Assembly (NCBI GenBank): GCA_965365655.1 | Contig: CBDUCN010000321.1 | Span: forward strand, 1-5,842 | Reading direction: 5' to 3' | Length of the DNA stretch: 5,842 bases | DNA from: JBFHNV01 sp965365655 | GTDB taxonomy: Bacteria; Pseudomonadota; Gammaproteobacteria; HK1 | In this document: in pieces, positions 1 through 5,842 of the stretch | Numbering within the stretch: the stretch's first letter is position 1 | How the letters are laid out: the number at the start of each line of letters is the position of its first letter | Notes under the pieces: model-generated | Databases searched by the model: none | What the model saw: the letters and a program-made list of their open reading frames with translations, nothing else | What the model was told of the DNA's origin: nothing | Program-made: the position numbers and the translations under genes

Positions 1-1582
1 TCAGCGTGTCGTCGGATCGCCCGTGGATGAACCAGAAGCCGTCGGCGTCCCGGCTGGCGAGGTCGCCGTGCAGCCACACGCCGGGGAAGCGGCTCCAGTA
101 GGTCTCGAGGTAGCGCGCCTCGTCGTTCCACAGCCCGCGCGTCAGGCCGATGCACGGCCTTCGCATCACCAGCTCGCCCTGCACGCCCGGCGGCACGCGC
201 CGGCCCTGCTCGTCGACGACGTCGGCGCCGGTGCCGGGCACCGGGCCGGCGAACGAGCACGGCTTCAGCGGGTGGATCACGGTCGAGCTCAGGATGCCGC
301 CCATCTCGGTGCCGCCGGAGAAGTTGAGCAGCGGCAGCCGCGCGCCGCCGACCTTCTCGAACAGCCACCGCCACGCGTCCGGCGTCCACGGCTCGCCGGT
401 GGACGCGAACACGCGCAGCGACGAGAGATCATGGCCCGCGAGCGGCGCGTCACCGCGCGGCATCAGCGCGCGCACGACGGTCGGCGCGATGCCGAGAAAG
501 CTCACGCGGTGCGCGTCGACGAGGTGCCACATGCGATCCGGCCCCGGGTAATCGGGTGCGCCCTCCGCGAGCACGATGGTCGCGCCCAGCAGCAGCACGC
601 CGAACACCAGCATCGGCCCCACCAGCCAGCCCATGTCCGCCATCCACAGCACGCGATCGTCGCGCTTCATGTCCAGGCACAGGCCGAAGTCCAGCGCGAG
701 CTTCAGGCCGAAGCCGCAGTGGGTGTGCACGACGCCCTTCGGCCGGCCGGTCGTGCCGGAGGTGTAGATCACGAACAGCGGCGCGTCGGCCTCCAGCTCG
801 CGCGCGGGCGGCACCGGGGCCGCGTCCGCGATCTCGTGCCACCAGTGGTCGCGGCCGTCCACCCACGCGAGGTCGCAGTCGCGGTGATGCAGCACGACGA
901 CGTGCTCGATCGCCGGCAGCGACGCCGCCGCCTCGTCCACCACCGCCTTCGCGCCCACCAGGCGCCCGCGGCGCATCGACGCGTCGACGGTGATCACGGC
1001 GCGCGCGCCGGCATCGGCGAGGCGCGTCGCCAGCGCGTCGGCGCCGAAGCCGGAGAACAGCGGCAGCGACACCGCGCCGATGCGCGCGATCGCGAGCAGC
1101 GCGAACACCGCCTGCGGCAGGTTCGGCAGGTACACCCCGACCACGTCGCCGGGCCCGAGGCCGAGCGCCGCGAGGCCGCCGGCCAGGCGGCCGGCCTCGG
1201 CGTCCAGCGCGGCGTAGGTCCAGGTGCGCACCTCGCCGTCCTCGCCCTCCCAGCGCAGCGCGCACCGGTCCGGGTCCGTGTCCACCCAGCGCTCGACGCA
1301 GCTCAGCACGATGTTCGTGGTGCCGCCGACGCACCAGCGCACGTGCTCGGGGCCGGCCGACTCGTCGACGACCCGATCCCACGGGCGCCGGAAGCGGAAG
1401 CCCACCCAGTCGATCAGCGCCGCGTGGAACCACTCGGGCTCGGCGTCGGCGCGGCGCTGAAGCGTCGCGTAATCGGGCACGCCGTGCGCGGACATGAACG
1501 CGGTGAGGTTGGCCGCGGCGCGCACCGCCGCGCCGGGCTCCCAGACCACGTCCGCCGGCGCCGGCGCGGTGGCCGCGCACAC
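1..1582 (-). CDS. AMP-dependent acyl-CoA ligase, acetyl-CoA synthetase type (C-terminus off window)
   Basis: Adenylate-forming enzyme expected to join a carboxylic acid to CoA using ATP in the cytoplasm. 527 residues are visible; related synthetases run to about 650, so most of the C-terminal lid domain, including its catalytic lysine, lies beyond position 1. An acetyl-CoA-synthetase-like N-terminal region (about residues 20-110, with WFHAALIDW) precedes the ATP-binding loop YTSGTTGRPKG (273-283), the core motif SGGTEMGG (422-429), HGD (505-507) and the hinge GRSDDTL (521-527). Seeing all of these in order makes the superfamily call firm. The start is a GTG lying 4 nt after the badI stop, with AAGGTG inside the end of badI as ribosome binding site; the ORF has no closer upstream start, and a later GTG (1549) or ATG is less well placed. 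Gly423 replaces the tryptophan that restricts true acetate enzymes, so a larger substrate is likely. Given its place after badH-badI it may activate an alicyclic or dicarboxylic acid, but it is not the AliA type of ligase known in that pathway; the substrate is inference. Confidence 0.88.
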   Translation of the reverse strand, partial: MCAATAPAPADVVWEPGAAVRAAANLTAFMSAHGVPDYATLQRRADAEPEWFHAALIDWVGFRFRRPWDRVVDESAGPEHVRWCVGGTTNIVLSCVERWVDTDPDRCALRWEGEDGEVRTWTYAALDAEAGRLAGGLAALGLGPGDVVGVYLPNLPQAVFALLAIARIGAVSLPLFSGFGADALATRLADAGARAVITVDASMRRGRLVGAKAVVDEAAASLPAIEHVVVLHHRDCDLAWVDGRDHWWHEIADAAPVPPARELEADAPLFVIYTSGTTGRPKGVVHTHCGFGLKLALDFGLCLDMKRDDRVLWMADMGWLVGPMLVFGVLLLGATIVLAEGAPDYPGPDRMWHLVDAHRVSFLGIAPTVVRALMPRGDAPLAGHDLSSLRVFASTGEPWTPDAWRWLFEKVGGARLPLLNFSGGTEMGGILSSTVIHPLKPCSFAGPVPGTGADVVDEQGRRVPPGVQGELVMRRPCIGLTRGLWNDEARYLETYWSRFPGVWLHGDLASRDADGFWFIHGRSDDTL

Positions 1583-1586
1583 CGCG

Positions 1587-2369
1587 CTACACCTTCGGGT
1601 TGCGGAAGTCGGGCCTGCGCTTCTCCTGGAATGCCCGCACGCCCTCCTTGGACTCCGCCGTCTCGTAGTAGAGCTTCAGCGCGTACATGCCCAGACCCGA
1701 GATGCCGCGAATGGCCTCGGTGTCGAGGTTGAACGAGCGCTTCGCGATCGCGATCGCGGTGGGGCTTCGCTCCATCAGCTCCGCGCACCACTTCTGGACC
1801 TCGGCGTCGAGCTGATCGTCGGGCACCACGGTGTTCACCAGCCCCATCTCCAGCGCCTCGCGCGCGCTGTAGCGCCGGCACAGGTACCAGATCTCGCGCG
1901 CCTTCTTCTCGCCGACCACGCGCGCGAGCAGCGCGGTGCCGAAGCCCGGGTCCACCGAGCCCACCTTCGGCCCGACCTGGCCGAACACCGCGCTCTCCGA
2001 CGCGATGGTCAGGTCGCAGATCGTCGCGAGCACGTTGCCGCCGCCGATCGCGTAGCCCTGCACGCGCGCGATCACCGGCTTCGGCACGTCGCGGATCAGG
2101 CTCTGCAGCTCCTCCACCGGCAGCCCGATCACGCCGCGCCCGTCGTAGCCGGCGTCCTTCACCGACTGGTCGCCGCCGGTGCTGAACGCGCGGTCGCCGG
2201 CGCCGGCGAGCACGATCACGCCGATGGACTCGTCCCAGCCGGCGCGGTGCAGCGCGACGATCAGCTCCTCGCAGGTGCGCCCGCGGAACGCGTTCAGCTT
2301 CTCGGGGCGGTTGATCGTGATCCACGCGGCGCCGTCTCGCACCTCGTACAGGATGTCCTCGAACTCCAT
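1587..2369 (-). CDS. badI: 2-ketocyclohexanecarboxyl-CoA hydrolase (BadI-like, crotonase family)
   Basis: Crotonase-superfamily enzyme predicted to open the ring of 2-ketocyclohexane-1-carboxyl-CoA by adding water, giving pimelyl-CoA for beta-oxidation. The 260-residue length equals that of Rhodopseudomonas palustris BadI as I recall it, and long blocks match it from memory: AFRG near residue 27, STGGDQS (63-69), GYAIGGGNVLATICDL (105-120), FGQVGPK (129-135), GSVDPG (137-142), GEKKAREIWY (153-162) and MYALKLYY (228-235). GYAIGGG supplies the oxyanion hole; Ser138, Asp140 and Tyr234/Tyr235 sit where the BadI/MenB branch keeps its catalytic residues. MenB (naphthoate synthase) is the closest alternative, but it usually reads FDxG where this has VDPG, and the badH neighbour supports BadI. 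The ATG is preceded by GAGGG (2377-2381) at 7 nt; the frame upstream offers no other start before a stop. It follows badH by 49 bp and is followed 4 nt later by the ligase, so the three genes look cotranscribed. Confidence 0.88.
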   Translation of the reverse strand: MEFEDILYEVRDGAAWITINRPEKLNAFRGRTCEELIVALHRAGWDESIGVIVLAGAGDRAFSTGGDQSVKDAGYDGRGVIGLPVEELQSLIRDVPKPVIARVQGYAIGGGNVLATICDLTIASESAVFGQVGPKVGSVDPGFGTALLARVVGEKKAREIWYLCRRYSAREALEMGLVNTVVPDDQLDAEVQKWCAELMERSPTAIAIAKRSFNLDTEAIRGISGLGMYALKLYYETAESKEGVRAFQEKRRPDFRNPKV

Positions 2370-2418
2370 CGCGATGCCCTCGTCGTCGTTGTCGTTGTCG
2401 TCGTGATGCCGGCCGCGT
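2370..2418 (-). promoter_or_regulatory. badH-badI spacer with GAC/AAC triplet run and badI ribosome binding site
   Basis: This 49-bp spacer contains eight near-identical triplets (2382-2405; on the minus strand CAC, then GAC and AAC units). The run is followed by the GAGGG ribosome binding site (2377-2381), 7 nt from the badI ATG. It has no stop in the badI frame but no start codon either, so it is most likely untranslated. I see no terminator hairpin, which fits read-through from badH into badI. Confidence 0.6.
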
Positions 2419-3177
2419 TCAGCCGCTCATCGTCAGGCCGCCCGACACGCTCACGACCTGGCCGGTGACGAAGGACGCCTCGTCGCTCGCGAGGAACGCG
2501 ACCATCCCGGCCAGGTCCTCGGGCCGTCCCAGGCGGCCCATCGGTATCGCGCGGCGGAACGCCTCGCGCAGCTTGTCCGGGTTCGACGCGCTCGCGGTCA
2601 CGCCGTCGAGCAGCGCGGTCTCGGTGGGGCCGGGGCACACCACGTTGAAGGTGATGCCGTCGCGCGCGTGCTCGCGCGCGAGCGTCTTCGCGAGCCCCAC
2701 CAGACCCGCCTTGCACGCCGAGTACACCGCCTCGCCGGACGAGCCCACGCGCGCCGCGTCGGACGCGATGCTCACGACCCGGCCGCGCCCGCGCTCGACC
2801 ATGCCGGGCAGCACGACGTGGTGCATGTTCAGCGCGCCGATGAGGTTGACGTCGATGATGCGCCGCCACAGGTCGGGCTCGGTGTCCAGGAACGGGCGGA
2901 ACACGTCCCAGCCCGCGTTGTTCACCAGCACGTCGACCGCGCCCAGCGCCTGCTCCACTTCGGGGAGCAGGACCCGCACGGCGTCGTGATCCGTGATGTC
3001 GGCGGCAAACGCGCGGCCCCGCCCGCCGAGCATCGCGCAGGTGCGCTCGGCGGCCTCCCCGTCGAGGTCCAGCACCGCCACCCGGGCCCCGGCATCGGCC
3101 AGCCGGCGGCAGACGGCGGTGCCGATGCCCCCGCCGCCCCCGGTGACGAGCGCGGTGCAGCGCTCGAGTCCTCGCAT
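2419..3177 (-). CDS. badH: 2-hydroxycyclohexanecarboxyl-CoA dehydrogenase (BadH-like SDR)
   Basis: Classical short-chain dehydrogenase of 252 residues, predicted to oxidise 2-hydroxycyclohexane-1-carboxyl-CoA to the 2-keto thioester with NAD+, the substrate for the next gene's product. The cofactor loop TGGGGGIG is at 12-19, an acidic residue after beta-2 (Asp37) favours NAD over NADP, NNAG is at 86-89, and the catalytic tetrad is Asn111, Ser139, Tyr152 and Lys156. Beyond generic SDR motifs, it shares unusually long stretches with remembered R. palustris BadH: VLVNNAGWD (83-91), MHH and VLPGMVER (118-129), ASDAARVGSSGEAVY (138-152), LAREHAR (166-172) and the C-terminus VSVSGGLTM. Many SDRs look alike, for example FabG, but these blocks plus adjacent badI make BadH the best call. 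I chose the ATG at 3177 over an in-frame start 49 codons upstream, because GGGGGAG (about 3184-3190) precedes it closely and the SDR fold begins at once; the upstream extension is a low-complexity arginine-rich stretch. It is first gene of the left operon. Confidence 0.85.
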   Translation of the reverse strand: MRGLERCTALVTGGGGGIGTAVCRRLADAGARVAVLDLDGEAAERTCAMLGGRGRAFAADITDHDAVRVLLPEVEQALGAVDVLVNNAGWDVFRPFLDTEPDLWRRIIDVNLIGALNMHHVVLPGMVERGRGRVVSIASDAARVGSSGEAVYSACKAGLVGLAKTLAREHARDGITFNVVCPGPTETALLDGVTASASNPDKLREAFRRAIPMGRLGRPEDLAGMVAFLASDEASFVTGQVVSVSGGLTMSG

Positions 3178-3354
3178 CGACGTCTCCCCCGCGCGGCGCC
3201 TGCACGGCCGCCGCTTCGCCGTCCTGGATACGCCACGGATCCGGGCCGGAAGATGATCTGGATCAAGCGGCACCCGTGTTGGCGGGTCCGCCCGCGGCTC
3301 TGCGATGATTCGCCCGCCGGGCACCCGCGCCCGGCCAACGCACGGAGGCGCCGC
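3178..3354. promoter_or_regulatory. Divergent intergenic region between badH and the nitrilase-family gene
   Basis: This 177-bp region must hold the promoters for both the leftward badH operon and the rightward hydrolase gene. Ribosome binding sites are visible at each end: GGGGGAG (about 3184-3190, read on minus) for badH and GGAGG (3344-3348, plus), 6 nt before the hydrolase ATG. Two short palindromes lie in it: a 5-bp-arm repeat at 3281-3292 and a perfect 7-bp-arm repeat at 3316-3335. I could not identify convincing -35/-10 boxes on either strand; the region is somewhat less GC-rich around 3230-3265 and 3300-3310. No regulator gene is in the window. Confidence 0.55.
3316..3335. repeat. Perfect 7-bp inverted repeat upstream of the nitrilase-family gene
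   Basis: GCCGGGC (3316-3322) and its exact reverse complement GCCCGGC (3329-3335) flank a 6-nt spacer. The repeat ends 8 nt before the GGAGG ribosome binding site. It could be an operator or an mRNA leader hairpin affecting translation. In DNA this GC-rich, arms of this length can also arise by chance. Confidence 0.45.
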
Positions 3355-4161
3355 ATGATCATCGGGCTCGCGTCACCCCGCGTCGCCAGCGACCTCGAGG
3401 ACGGGCTCGCGCGCGTCGATCGGCTGATCGCCGACGCCGCCGCGCGCGGCGCACGCGTGGTGTGCTTTCCCGAGGCGTACCTCCCCGGTCTTCGTGGGCA
3501 GGATCTAGCCGTGCTGCCGTGGGATCCCGCACGCCAGGAACGCACGCTGCAGGCGGTGTGCGGCTCGGCGCGCCGGCACGGCGTCGCGACCCTGCTCGGC
3601 ATCGAGCGTCTGGTCGACGCCGGGGCGCAGATCGCGACCGCCTTCATCGACGCGACGGGGCGGCTGATCGGCTACCAGGCCAAGAACCAGCTCGACCCGG
3701 GCGAGGACGCGTTCTACGTGCCGGGCGACACGCGCCGGCTGTTCGAGGTGGACGGCGTGACCGTCGGCGTCGCGATCTGCCACGAGGGCTGGCGCTACCC
3801 GGAGACGGTGCGCTGGGCCGCGGCGCGCGGCGCGAAGGTGGTGTTCCACCCGCACCACACCGGCAGCGACCGCGACGGCGACGGCGCGCGCCTCACCGAA
3901 TGGGGATCGGCCGACGCGCCGTACTACGAGAAGGCGATGACGATGCGCAGCATCGAGAACGGGGTGTGGTTCGCGAGCGTGAACTACGCGCTGCGCTTCC
4001 AGCAGTCGGCGACCAGCATCATCGATCCGTCGGGACGCTGCGCGGCCTGGCTGCCGTACGGCGAGGAAGGCGTGCTGGTGCACGACGTCGACGTCGACGC
4101 GGCGCACGGCCTGCTCGCGGCGCGCTACGCGCCGGAACGTTACCGCGAGGAGACGAAGTGA
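3355..4161 (+). CDS. Carbon-nitrogen hydrolase, nitrilase superfamily
   Basis: Cytoplasmic hydrolase of 268 residues predicted to cleave a C-N bond in an amide, carbamoyl compound or nitrile by a thiol mechanism. The nitrilase-fold catalytic residues are all visible: Glu40 in FPEAYLPG (38-45), Lys110 in YQAKNQLDPGE (107-117), with Glu117 as the usual second glutamate, and nucleophile Cys142 in AICHEGWRYPE (140-150). A conserved-looking HPHHTGSD follows at 165-172. The length suits amidase- or carbamoylase-like branches rather than true nitrilases, which are usually over 300 residues; substrate cannot be named. The ATG has a strong GGAGG (3344-3348) 6 nt upstream. The reading frame is open far to the left, but that part lies antisense to badH and carries no recognisable domain, so the longer start was not used. 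It is a lone plus-strand gene, divergent from the badH operon and convergent with the alpha/beta hydrolase gene. A role in the badHI pathway is not evident. Confidence 0.9.
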   Translation: MIIGLASPRVASDLEDGLARVDRLIADAAARGARVVCFPEAYLPGLRGQDLAVLPWDPARQERTLQAVCGSARRHGVATLLGIERLVDAGAQIATAFIDATGRLIGYQAKNQLDPGEDAFYVPGDTRRLFEVDGVTVGVAICHEGWRYPETVRWAAARGAKVVFHPHHTGSDRDGDGARLTEWGSADAPYYEKAMTMRSIENGVWFASVNYALRFQQSATSIIDPSGRCAAWLPYGEEGVLVHDVDVDAAHGLLAARYAPERYREETK

Positions 4162-4174
4162 ACTGCTGATCGCG

Positions 4175-4200
4175 AGCAGGCTTCACGCGTCGTGCCTGCT
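4175..4200. terminator. Hairpin between convergent genes, possible bidirectional terminator
   Basis: AGCAGGC (4175-4181) pairs perfectly with GCCTGCT (4194-4200) around a 12-nt loop that can itself pair CACG with CGTG. It lies 13 bp after the hydrolase stop and about 95 bp from the stop of the oppositely transcribed gene. There is no T-tract on either side, so it is not a textbook intrinsic terminator. A weaker alternative stem pairs 4163-4167 with 4175-4179. The rest of the 133-bp gap (4162-4294) shows nothing I can identify. Confidence 0.4.
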
Positions 4201-4294
4201 GCGGAAGCGCCCTCGCCTCTCCTGCCCCTGCCCCGACATCGAGCGCCGGAACGGCCCCGAACGCGCGCAGCGACCGGCATCTACGAGCGGGTGT

Positions 4295-5026
4295 TCAGCC
4301 CGGCGTGTGCGCCGCGAAGAACTCGCGGATCCGCGCCTTCGCCGCCTCCAGCGCCGCGCCTTCCTTCCACTCGGGAATGAACTCCGCGTCCGGCAGCAGC
4401 GCGGCGATCTCCTCGGCGATCGCGAACGGGTGCGCCGCGTCGTTGCCGGCCAGCACCAGCGACGGCACGCGGCAGCCTCGCACGAAGTCGCGGTCCACCG
4501 CGTACGCGAAGCCGGGCGCGTAGAGGTTCGCGTAGAACGCGTCGAGCACCGCCGCGGTCGCCTCCGGGTGGTCGCGCAGACCGGCCGCCCACGCGTCGAA
4601 GCGCTCCGTGCGCGGCGGAAGCTCCGCCTGCACGCGCCCGATGGGCTGCGCGAGCACCGCGCTCGCGACGCGATCGGGCTGGTGCTTGATCAGGTTCAGG
4701 ATGAACGGCCCGCCGATGCACTGCCCGTACACGTGGCAGCGCTCGACGCCCAGGTGGTCGAGCACCGCGACGTGGTCCGCGGTGAAGCTGTCCCACCCGT
4801 CGCCGGCGCCGATCGGCGCGTGCGAGCCGCCGCCCGCGTTGCGCTGGTCCATCGCGATCACCCGGTACTCGCCGGCGAACGCCTCGATCGGATCGATCGG
4901 CGCCGACGCGTCGCGCCAGACGTCGATGGTGGACTTGAGCCCCGCCGGCGCGAAGGTCATCAGCGGGAAGCCGTCTCCCCAGGTCTCGTAGCGCAGCGTC
5001 GCGCCGTGGCTCTCGATCACGGGCAT
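4295..5026 (-). CDS. Alpha/beta hydrolase with Cys nucleophile position
   Basis: Soluble alpha/beta-hydrolase-fold protein of 243 residues, substrate unknown. Early strands and the MDQRNAGGGSHAP segment (59-71) are typical of the fold, and the nucleophile elbow is YGQCIGG (100-106): cysteine 103 stands where serine is normal (GxSxG), as in dienelactone hydrolase. The acid is probably Asp196 in LAGNDAAHP (192-200). The usual C-terminal catalytic histidine is not found: where it is expected the protein reads EWKEG (219-223), and the nearest candidates are His199 or His240. Catalysis may therefore be non-standard, or the protein may not be a classical hydrolase. No signal peptide or membrane segment is seen. 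The ATG is preceded by AGGAGA (5032-5037) at 5 nt. It begins 25 bp after the class II aldolase gene stop, on the same strand, so the two are likely cotranscribed and may act on related compounds. Confidence 0.83.
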   Translation of the reverse strand: MPVIESHGATLRYETWGDGFPLMTFAPAGLKSTIDVWRDASAPIDPIEAFAGEYRVIAMDQRNAGGGSHAPIGAGDGWDSFTADHVAVLDHLGVERCHVYGQCIGGPFILNLIKHQPDRVASAVLAQPIGRVQAELPPRTERFDAWAAGLRDHPEATAAVLDAFYANLYAPGFAYAVDRDFVRGCRVPSLVLAGNDAAHPFAIAEEIAALLPDAEFIPEWKEGAALEAAKARIREFFAAHTPG

Positions 5027-5051
5027 GAGCGTCTCCTGCCGTTGAACGCCG

Positions 5052-5837
5052 TCAGTCCCGGTACGACGCGTCGATGCGGTCCATCTTGCGCATCAGCGCC
5101 GCGAACTCCAGCGCGCCGATGCCCGACTCCGACTCGCGCGCGGAGAAGCGGTCGATGTCGCGCCCGGACCGGCGCGCGATCTCGTCCGGGATCACCCGCA
5201 GCCGCCCCGCCGCGGCGGCATCGAGCTGCACCTGGCACGCGCGCTCGAGGCGGTACAGGCGCAGGAACGCCTCCGGGACCGTGCGCCCGACGGTGAGCAG
5301 GCCGTGGTTGCGCAGGATCATCGCCTTGTGCGGGCCCAGGCTCGCGACGAGGCGCTCGCGCTCGTCGTCGTACAGGCTCGGCCCCTCGTACTCGTGGTAC
5401 GCGACGCGCTCGAAGAAACCGGTGGAGCCCATCGACACCGGCAGCAGCCCGTCCTCGAGCGCCGCGACCGCCATCCCGGCCCGGGTGTGGGTGTGCATCA
5501 CGACGTGGTTGTCGTGGCCGTCCGCCATGTGGATCGCGGAGTGGATCACGAACCCCGCGACGTTCACCGGGTAGCCGCTGTCCTGCACCACGTTGCCGTC
5601 GACGTCGATCTTCACGAGATTCGACGCCGTCACCTCGTCGTAGGCGAGGCCGTACGGATTGATCAGGAAGTGCTTGTGCGGCCCCGGCACGCGGGCGGTG
5701 AGGTGGCCGTAGATCAGCTCGGTCCAGCCGAAGTGCTCGACCATCCGGTACGCGGCGGCGAGCTGCACGCGCAGCGCCTGCTCGGCCCGCTCCCCGGGCA
5801 GCTCGTGGACGTCGGCGTAGGCGGTGGAGATGGCCAT
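5052..5837 (-). CDS. Class II aldolase/adducin family protein
   Basis: Protein of 261 residues with the class II aldolase/adducin head fold, a family including L-fuculose-phosphate aldolase and related decarboxylating or epimerising enzymes. Metal-binding histidines are visible in MHTHT (His115, His117; 114-118) and RNHG (His178; 176-179), and YGHLTARVP (43-51) is the usual N-terminal block. In fuculose aldolase a glutamate four residues before a conserved histidine is the general acid/base; here His99 in VIHSAIH is preceded by Gly95, so that residue is absent. This places it with the adducin-like, functionally unclear branch rather than a proven sugar-phosphate aldolase. The ATG at 5837 is 5 bases from the window edge, so its ribosome binding site cannot be seen; the start is plausible but unverified. 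The stop is 25 bp before the alpha/beta hydrolase gene, which suggests one operon. The natural substrate is unknown. Confidence 0.87.
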   Translation of the reverse strand: MAISTAYADVHELPGERAEQALRVQLAAAYRMVEHFGWTELIYGHLTARVPGPHKHFLINPYGLAYDEVTASNLVKIDVDGNVVQDSGYPVNVAGFVIHSAIHMADGHDNHVVMHTHTRAGMAVAALEDGLLPVSMGSTGFFERVAYHEYEGPSLYDDERERLVASLGPHKAMILRNHGLLTVGRTVPEAFLRLYRLERACQVQLDAAAAGRLRVIPDEIARRSGRDIDRFSARESESGIGALEFAALMRKMDRIDASYRD

Positions 5838-5842
5838 GGCGG

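Noticed and set aside
450..1580. A 376-codon minus-strand frame beginning beside the badI stop
   Set aside because: It overlaps the ligase in another frame and is an Arg/Gly/Ala-rich shadow; the ligase frame holds all the conserved motifs.
23..1732. A 569-codon plus-strand open frame opposite the ligase and badI genes
   Set aside because: Its translation is low-complexity, rich in Arg, Ala and His, with no domain, and the opposite strand has full-length conserved enzymes. Long antisense frames are expected at this GC content.
1494..2468. A 324-codon plus-strand frame opposite badI
   Set aside because: No recognisable motif; it mirrors the conserved BadI coding strand.
3279..3309. TTGGCG and GATGAT as a sigma-70 promoter for the nitrilase-family gene
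   Set aside because: The 19-bp spacing is too long and the -10 match is only partial; not supported enough to annotate.
3178..3324. A 49-residue N-terminal extension of BadH
   Set aside because: The extension is Arg/Pro-rich, the SDR fold starts at the downstream ATG, and a ribosome binding site sits just before it.
2668..3354. Upstream extension of the nitrilase-family gene to a 497-residue protein
   Set aside because: The added part is antisense to badH and low-complexity, while the fold and a GGAGG site start at 3355.
4307..5296. A 329-codon plus-strand frame opposite the alpha/beta hydrolase and aldolase genes
   Set aside because: It spans two real minus-strand genes and their spacer, and its translation is Arg/Ala-rich without motifs.

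Overview
This window carries six protein-coding genes packed tightly on very GC-rich DNA with strong G/C preference at third codon positions. I see no RNA genes, mobile elements or CRISPR. The base composition and protein relatives suggest a soil- or water-type Pseudomonadota (a beta- or alphaproteobacterium is my guess); the sequence alone does not settle the genus.

Layout, left to right. (1) Positions 1-3177, minus strand: a three-gene operon, transcribed as a BadH-like short-chain dehydrogenase (2419-3177), a BadI-like ring-opening hydrolase (1587-2369) and an acetyl-CoA-synthetase-type acyl-CoA ligase (1-1582, C-terminus beyond the window edge). (2) Positions 3178-3354: a 177-bp divergent intergenic region with the two ribosome binding sites and a perfect 7-bp inverted repeat just upstream of the next gene. 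(3) Positions 3355-4161, plus strand: a single nitrilase-superfamily carbon-nitrogen hydrolase. (4) Positions 4162-4294: a convergent gap holding a hairpin that may be a terminator. (5) Positions 4295-5837, minus strand: a second operon of a class II aldolase/adducin-fold protein followed, 25 bp later, by an alpha/beta hydrolase with a cysteine in the nucleophile position.

The most interpretable part is the left operon. BadH and BadI are consecutive enzymes of the cyclohexanecarboxylate route first described in Rhodopseudomonas palustris: 2-hydroxycyclohexanecarboxyl-CoA is oxidised to the 2-keto compound, then hydrolysed to pimelyl-CoA. The adjoining ligase keeps the acetyl-CoA synthetase fold motifs but has glycine where acetate-specific enzymes have the pocket-closing tryptophan, so it could plausibly activate a larger (perhaps cyclic) acid. 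The acyl-CoA dehydrogenase and enoyl-CoA hydratase steps of that pathway are not in this window. The roles of the nitrilase-family enzyme and the aldolase/hydrolase pair are unknown. I found nothing that looks like a wholly new system; the notable points are altered active sites in three of the enzymes.
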